The position numbers were made by a program, and so were the translations under genes. The notes under the pieces are model-generated. The model had not been told where the DNA came from. It ran no database searches and was given only the letters and a program-made list of their open reading frames with translations. From assembly GCA_028023455.1 (NCBI GenBank), contig JAQFVV010012477.1, positions 608,501 through 672,500 on the forward strand: a stretch of DNA of 64,000 nucleotides, in the 5' to 3' direction. The DNA is from Epiperipatus broadwayi. Lineage: Eukaryota; Onychophora; Udeonychophora; Euonychophora; Peripatidae. Below are positions 59,216-64,000 of this stretch, piece by piece (positions within the stretch are counted from its first letter, which is position 1; each line of letters begins with the position of its first letter).

Positions 59216-62200
59216 TTATTGTTAGATTTCAAAAAGTAATTTTATTTTATATTAAAGATTACATTGCATGTCAGCGTACACATATGCTTACATTGTTATA
59301 TATTTCAAAGAGGGTAGTAGTTTACATTTGTGCATGGGTTGATGATACATATGTTACAATGATAAAACATATATAGTTCATTGCTATTGATATTTTTTGC
59401 TTAGCTAGCTGCTCTTGTTATTTGGATTGTACATATTCTTGTGTTGTGTTGTTTGATAAGAATTAGTTGCTTGGTTACCACCAGGGCCATTTCAATTATG
59501 TGCATGGTGTGTGATTTATTATGTTTGAATCTTGGTTGTGTGTGTCATTTTGACCATTGGTATGATGTTAAACTAGAAGATAGTATATGGTTTGTTATTT
59601 TTGCTGCACTGGCTTGCAATATTCATTCATGGTTTATGTGTAGTTTCATGGTATTATTATTATTAATCAGACATGAAAATTAAAGAGAAGGAGCAAAGAA
59701 AATTGGAAATTAAAAAAAAAAAAGCTAAAAGACGAGGTAAAATCATTAGTAAACTATTTCTTCTTCTAAAAATTCGTAATTATTTAATATCTTATTTTTA
59801 TTTGTTTTTTACACATTTAAACAAATTTCTTAATAATTTGGAAAGCAGTTTATTGTGCAAGAAAAACGTTTTTAAATATAATTTTAGAAATGTATAAATA
59901 AATGTGTCAAGATGAAAAAATATCCCGTTTTAATTAAATGTCATGTGATCAGTTAGCAATATATTTAATTTAAAAGAAAGAACAAAGCTTTTACATTATT
60001 GTTATTACTTGCCACTAGGATCATATTCTTAGTTAGTTTTGGGAAATAAAAATAAGACTAAGATTATTTGATTATTGAAGAATTCATTATTAAAATAACC
60101 TTGAGATTTGTTTATAAAATTATTTTAAAAAAGATTTACTATGCTTGAAATTTAATTACAGTTAATAGTTGAAGAAAGAATTATGTGATATAGAAGACTG
60201 CTACACCTTGATCTGATCATTTAGAAGAAGAATTATGATTATAAGATTTCATATTATTTTAAATATGTTGGATAAAAAATACTGAAAGTAACATAACCTG
60301 TAGTGTAACATGCTGCTTAAGAATTTAAGAGTTCTTGTGTTTTAAAGAGATAGTATGAGATCCCACCTCCTGATTTGATGTCTGTGTTGTCGTGATGAAC
60401 ATCTTTCTCTTATAGAAACATCTACAAAAGAGTTAATCTATGTTATAACTTTGAGCTTATTATTGTTATTATCACTAAATTTTAGCATCTATCACTTATA
60501 TTTTTCACTGACTCACTCACTTTTTTGAGGTTACAATATATACATATATTGTTTACTTTTTAAGTGAAAGTGGTAATAAAGAATAATGTTTTCATTATAT
60601 AAGTATATATAAACAATCACAAAATGAAAATACAAAATGTTAAATAGGTTGTACAAATTGTAAATCCTATTATAATAAACAAGACTCATGCCACTAGTCA
60701 TTGGACAATAAGATAAAAATAAAGTGGATATCCTCTTTCAAATTTAGTATTCCTTATATACTAAAACATTGTCTTGAACAACTTACAATAAATAATTAGA
60801 CTGATGTATTCTCACATTTCCTGCTGCAGTTTTCCATGACAATCTTCGATGTAAAGAGAACTAAATTTGAAAGTGTTTCCACTTTCTTATTATCATGTTG
60901 TCTGATGACTACCAGGTATGTATTTCATTTACTGTAATATTATTTGCCAGGGAATTATTACAAATTAAATAAATAAATTATTTTTAGTAAAGCCAAAATG
61001 CATGCAATCTAAACAAACCAATGTACAGATTAAAATAGTATATATTTATACAGTAATGGATGTTTATGTATGTATATTGTTATTGTATTGTAGAATAAGT
61101 TATAATCATTATTATTACTATTGCTAAACATATTCATGAAGTTAACAATGTTTTAAGTGATACATGTGAATGTCTACTTTACATAGGATAATAGTTAAGT
61201 GATTATTCATTTCCTTATTTCATGTACTGTATTGAGTTTTTTTATTGAGAATGATGATGTTTGTAAAAACCTAATGTTTTTTTTTTTTCAAAATTGATAA
61301 ATCTGAACTCATATTGTGGTACAGACATAAAAAAAATAATGTTCCATAGAGATAAAATTTAGTAAAATGTTGTGGTGTTTATGAGTATACATCATTATTG
61401 ATATCAATTCAAAGTTAGGTGGATGTACTTGTGAAATGGAATCATATTACAAAAAGTCAATGGTGAATACATTGATGTTCCAATGTGAACATAGTCATCA
61501 ATACAAGAGGTAGTGCTAATTTTATATATTAATGTAATTATTATACATATATAATTTCATTTATTGACCATTATATCATTGGATCACTGATGCAGTAGAA
61601 CTTTCAGTTTAACATTATAGGATTATTGTCTTTCTATATAACTAGCATGAATCAGAAGTGGCTGGAGTTATTAAAAAGTATTTCATTATGTGATCCTCTA
61701 TTATATATTGATTGAGCCTACTCACCATTTTATTCACTGTACATGATAGGTTTTTAAATATGGGACTATTTACATGTAATTTTTATAAATATTACTTTTG
61801 AACCTTTTAATCTCTCATGAAATAATTTACTGCAAAACATATTAGTGTTTGATTGTATGTCAATATCAATTGTCTAAGGTTTAAATGAAATTTATTTAGC
61901 ATAATTTATTAATTTATTTGTTTTTTTATTTCCTAGTGAGCAATATTAGTAAAATATTTAAATATGCCTTATAAAACCCAAAAATTCTTTATTATATTTA
62001 TCATGCATATTTTCAGACTAATTATTATAATTATATATTCATTTTTACTTTTATAGCAATAATCAATTTATATAATAATTGAAGTGAGACTATAATTATC
62101 TGTGCCTTCTCTATATAATAATTGTTTGATATGCAAGGTATTTGCAAATATGTAATAATATGTTAACACTAAAAGTAAAATATCTCAAATCTAGTTATAT

Positions 62201-62294
62201 GTTAGCTTCTAATTAAAATATTTATTATATGAAATATTAGTTTATCTTAGTGAATAACAACAGTAAATTATTTAGTATATATTTGACCACATCG
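59216..62294. other. AT-rich DNA with a GT-biased patch
   Basis: 59380-59650 is richer in G and T and has an open frame (59441-59683) with no recognised domain. No RNA gene or element boundary seen in the remainder. Confidence 0.5.
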
Positions 62295-63890
62295 TATGAA
62301 AAACTTTCTTATTTCCCTCATCAATCTAACATAAAATCTCCTTCTGGATATTTCATATTTTTTGTATCCATTATAAAAGATTTACTATCAATCTATTATC
62401 ATGTCTTCTAGATATATGTTAAAACCAGCTTCCTTTCAGTTTCTTGTTTTTCAATATTGTCAATGATATCTGTTTATTTACTCACACACACATACTTCAT
62501 TTTGAGTTCTTTGTTGTTACTCAACATTTATCTTTCCATAAGTCTAACAACCATAAATATGAATTCATAAGGACATCTATTTAAAATCTTTCTTTTCAAA
62601 CACATAGGCATAATTACTTCTAATATTTAGTTATTTTAGCCAAAAATACTCCAGCTTTAATTCTAAGATTAATTTTATCCATTATGATTGCAATTACATT
62701 AATATTGTGACCCAATTATTTGGAGTTGTTAGTTGTTGTTTTTTTTTATATAAAATTATGAATCTTTATTTTTCTTAAGAAAATCTATGCTTCTTTCTTA
62801 TTTTTATTTTGATAACTTTTGCATTTCCGGAAACTTTAAAATATTATTTACAAAAAATCTCATCTGCAAAATTTAGTTGACCTAAATAATATTCATTAAT
62901 TATTAACTCCTTAGATTTCCATTTTAATCATTGAAATATTCTTTTATAAAATTGGTATAATAAATAATTTTAGGTGATGTGGAATCATTCCGTCATACAC
63001 TCTTCTCAATTTTAATCTTCATAGTATCACAATATAATCTATTTACTACTGCTGAATTTTGATAACTATTCTTCAGGGAATGACATTATCCAAAATCTGT
63101 AACTTGATGATTATACACTAAAAATAATTTTAAAATCAAATTCCTGTTTAAAGTCTATAAATCAAAATAATAATGGAAATTCATATTTATTGGTCATATA
63201 TAAATCTTATTTTTATACCTGGATTTGATCTACTATAATAATATTATTTTTACATTCAATTTGCTGGTTTTGTTTTGTTAAATCTAATGTATGCTATAAA
63301 CGAGTTGTAATTATCTTGGCAAATGTATAAAATATAATTAATAAAAAAAATAAAAAATCTGTAATTCTTGTATTTTCTTTATGATTTTATTAAATATCAA
63401 TATTGTTATAGTATTCCTCTAATCATCTGAGATATCTTTAACATTTAAACATTTGGCATATATCATTTTCACAATAAGTTAAGTATCAATAATAATTTTT
63501 AACTTCTTGGAGCTTGTTTTTATCGTAGATTTAATTATGAATCTTGTTTTTTCACTTAAAATGATTGGTAATTCAGATATAGCAATTGTAAAAGTTAAAA
63601 TGATTTGAGTTTTTTGAATAACTCTTCTTTATATTTTATCATATTTTTTTAAATAATAGTTAAATCTTTTTTTATATTTATTCTTCCATCAATAACATGG
63701 TATTTTTGAATACTTTATTTTTTTATTATATTCAATAACTTTTTTTGCATACTCACAGTTATTATTTTTAAATCATTATTATCTTTTTACCATATTATAA
63801 AATACATACTTTTTGTTTGTTAAAATATAATTCAAATTTATTGAAACTTCATTTGGATATTTCCACATTCATTTATACTTAGCATGATTT
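62295..63890 (-). mobile_element. RTE-like LINE relic: endonuclease end, RT and C-terminus
   Basis: Visible only by translating the minus strand across many frameshifts. In order: WKYPNEVSINLNYILTNKKY (near 63864, endonuclease), ELPIILSEKTRFIIKS (about 63530-63575), AKCLNVKDISDD and ITILIFNK (63380-63460), FIDFKQEFD (motif A, near 63160), INEYYLGQLNFADEIF (motif C, about 62862-62873, FADE in place of FADD), DKINLRIKAGVFLAKI, CLKRKILNRCPYEF and finally DNRLIVNLL near the tail at about 62370. The order and spacing match an RTE-clade ORF2. Stops every few dozen codons mark it as ancient. It is a different copy from 51880-53130; together they cover most of the protein. Confidence 0.78.
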
Positions 63891-63907
63891 TTTTTTCATG
63901 TGTCAAA

Positions 63908-63977
63908 GTATTAGCTGGGAAGCGAACCCAGGACACTGCTTGTAAGGCAGCTATGCTAACCACTCAGCCACCATTGC
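63908..63977 (-). ncRNA. tRNA-like sequence (SINE head or tRNA pseudogene), valine-type anticodon
   Basis: The minus strand has an exact polymerase III A box (TGGCTGAGTGG), an anticodon arm GCTGC-CTTACAA-GCAGT whose loop gives anticodon UAC (valine), and a T arm CTGGG-TTCGCTT-CCCAG. The B box is GGTTCGCTTCC with C where A is usual. The acceptor stem pairs poorly (gcaatgg against ctaatac) and no CCA or terminator follows. It is therefore a SINE head or a pseudogene, not a working tRNA. It lies at the upstream edge of the RTE endonuclease relic and probably interrupts it. Confidence 0.65.
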
Positions 63978-64000
63978 TTGATAATTTTTATATTTTGCTA

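Noticed and set aside
59441-59683. 80-codon cysteine-containing frame as a small secreted protein
   Set aside because: Hydrophobic translation of GT-rich DNA without signal-peptide order, disulfide pattern or splice evidence.

Overview
The window is eukaryotic, very AT-rich, non-coding DNA in which almost every recognisable feature is a retroelement, a foldback (inverted-repeat) element, a tandem repeat or a microsatellite. I found no convincing host gene, no rRNA and no intact tRNA. The organism is probably a metazoan, and a mollusc, perhaps a cephalopod, fits best. This is an inference from the mix of RTE-like and L1/Tx1-like LINEs, a GIY-YIG Penelope-like element, tRNA-related SINE-type sequence, long TATC and AAT arrays and extreme AT content. 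I could not test it by database search.

Layout. 1-16 kb: AT-rich DNA with two large foldbacks (1465-2155, 9258-9598), two inverted dispersed repeat pairs (880-1350 with 8200-8700; 5275-5412 with 10804-10936), a TATC array (10652-10768), and a 400-bp tandem repeat (13788-14720) ending against a small foldback MITE (14741-14917). 16.5-19.6 kb: a 5'-truncated, lightly damaged L1/Tx1-type LINE in three frames (endonuclease, reverse transcriptase, C-terminal zinc knuckle). 20-33 kb: mostly featureless AT-rich DNA with one GC-richer patch (24.4-24.75 kb). 34-37 kb: the 3' part of another LINE, then a solo LTR (35204-36573) related to the LTR element at 54-57 kb. 39.8-45.5 kb: a cluster of inverted and tandem repeats: an inverted, circularly permuted copy of the 13.8-kb repeat, a 119-bp foldback, a 1.3-kb element with inverted ends on trinucleotide arrays and telomere-like repeats inside, a PHD-like zinc-finger relic, and an array of tandem foldbacks.

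47.9-49.3 kb: two Penelope-like 3' ends, each with a GIY-YIG endonuclease relic, head to head as one large inverted repeat. 50.1-50.7 kb: a 380-bp tandem repeat. 51.9-53.1 kb and 62.3-63.9 kb: two heavily decayed minus-strand RTE-like LINEs, visible only by translating across frameshifts; the second is interrupted by a tRNA-like sequence (63908-63977). 54366-57650: a complete two-LTR, non-autonomous element, read on the minus strand, with TG..CA ends, a candidate arginine-tRNA primer site and no coding domain inside. 58.5-58.8 kb: a C-terminal scrap of the same LINE family as the 16.5-kb copy, next to a GTT/ATT array.

The genes do not form a pathway. They are independent insertions of several retroelement classes. 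The least ordinary observations are the Penelope inverted pair, the deletion-biased differences between the two LTRs, the repeated association of foldbacks with AT dinucleotide tracts, and the permuted 400-bp repeat.
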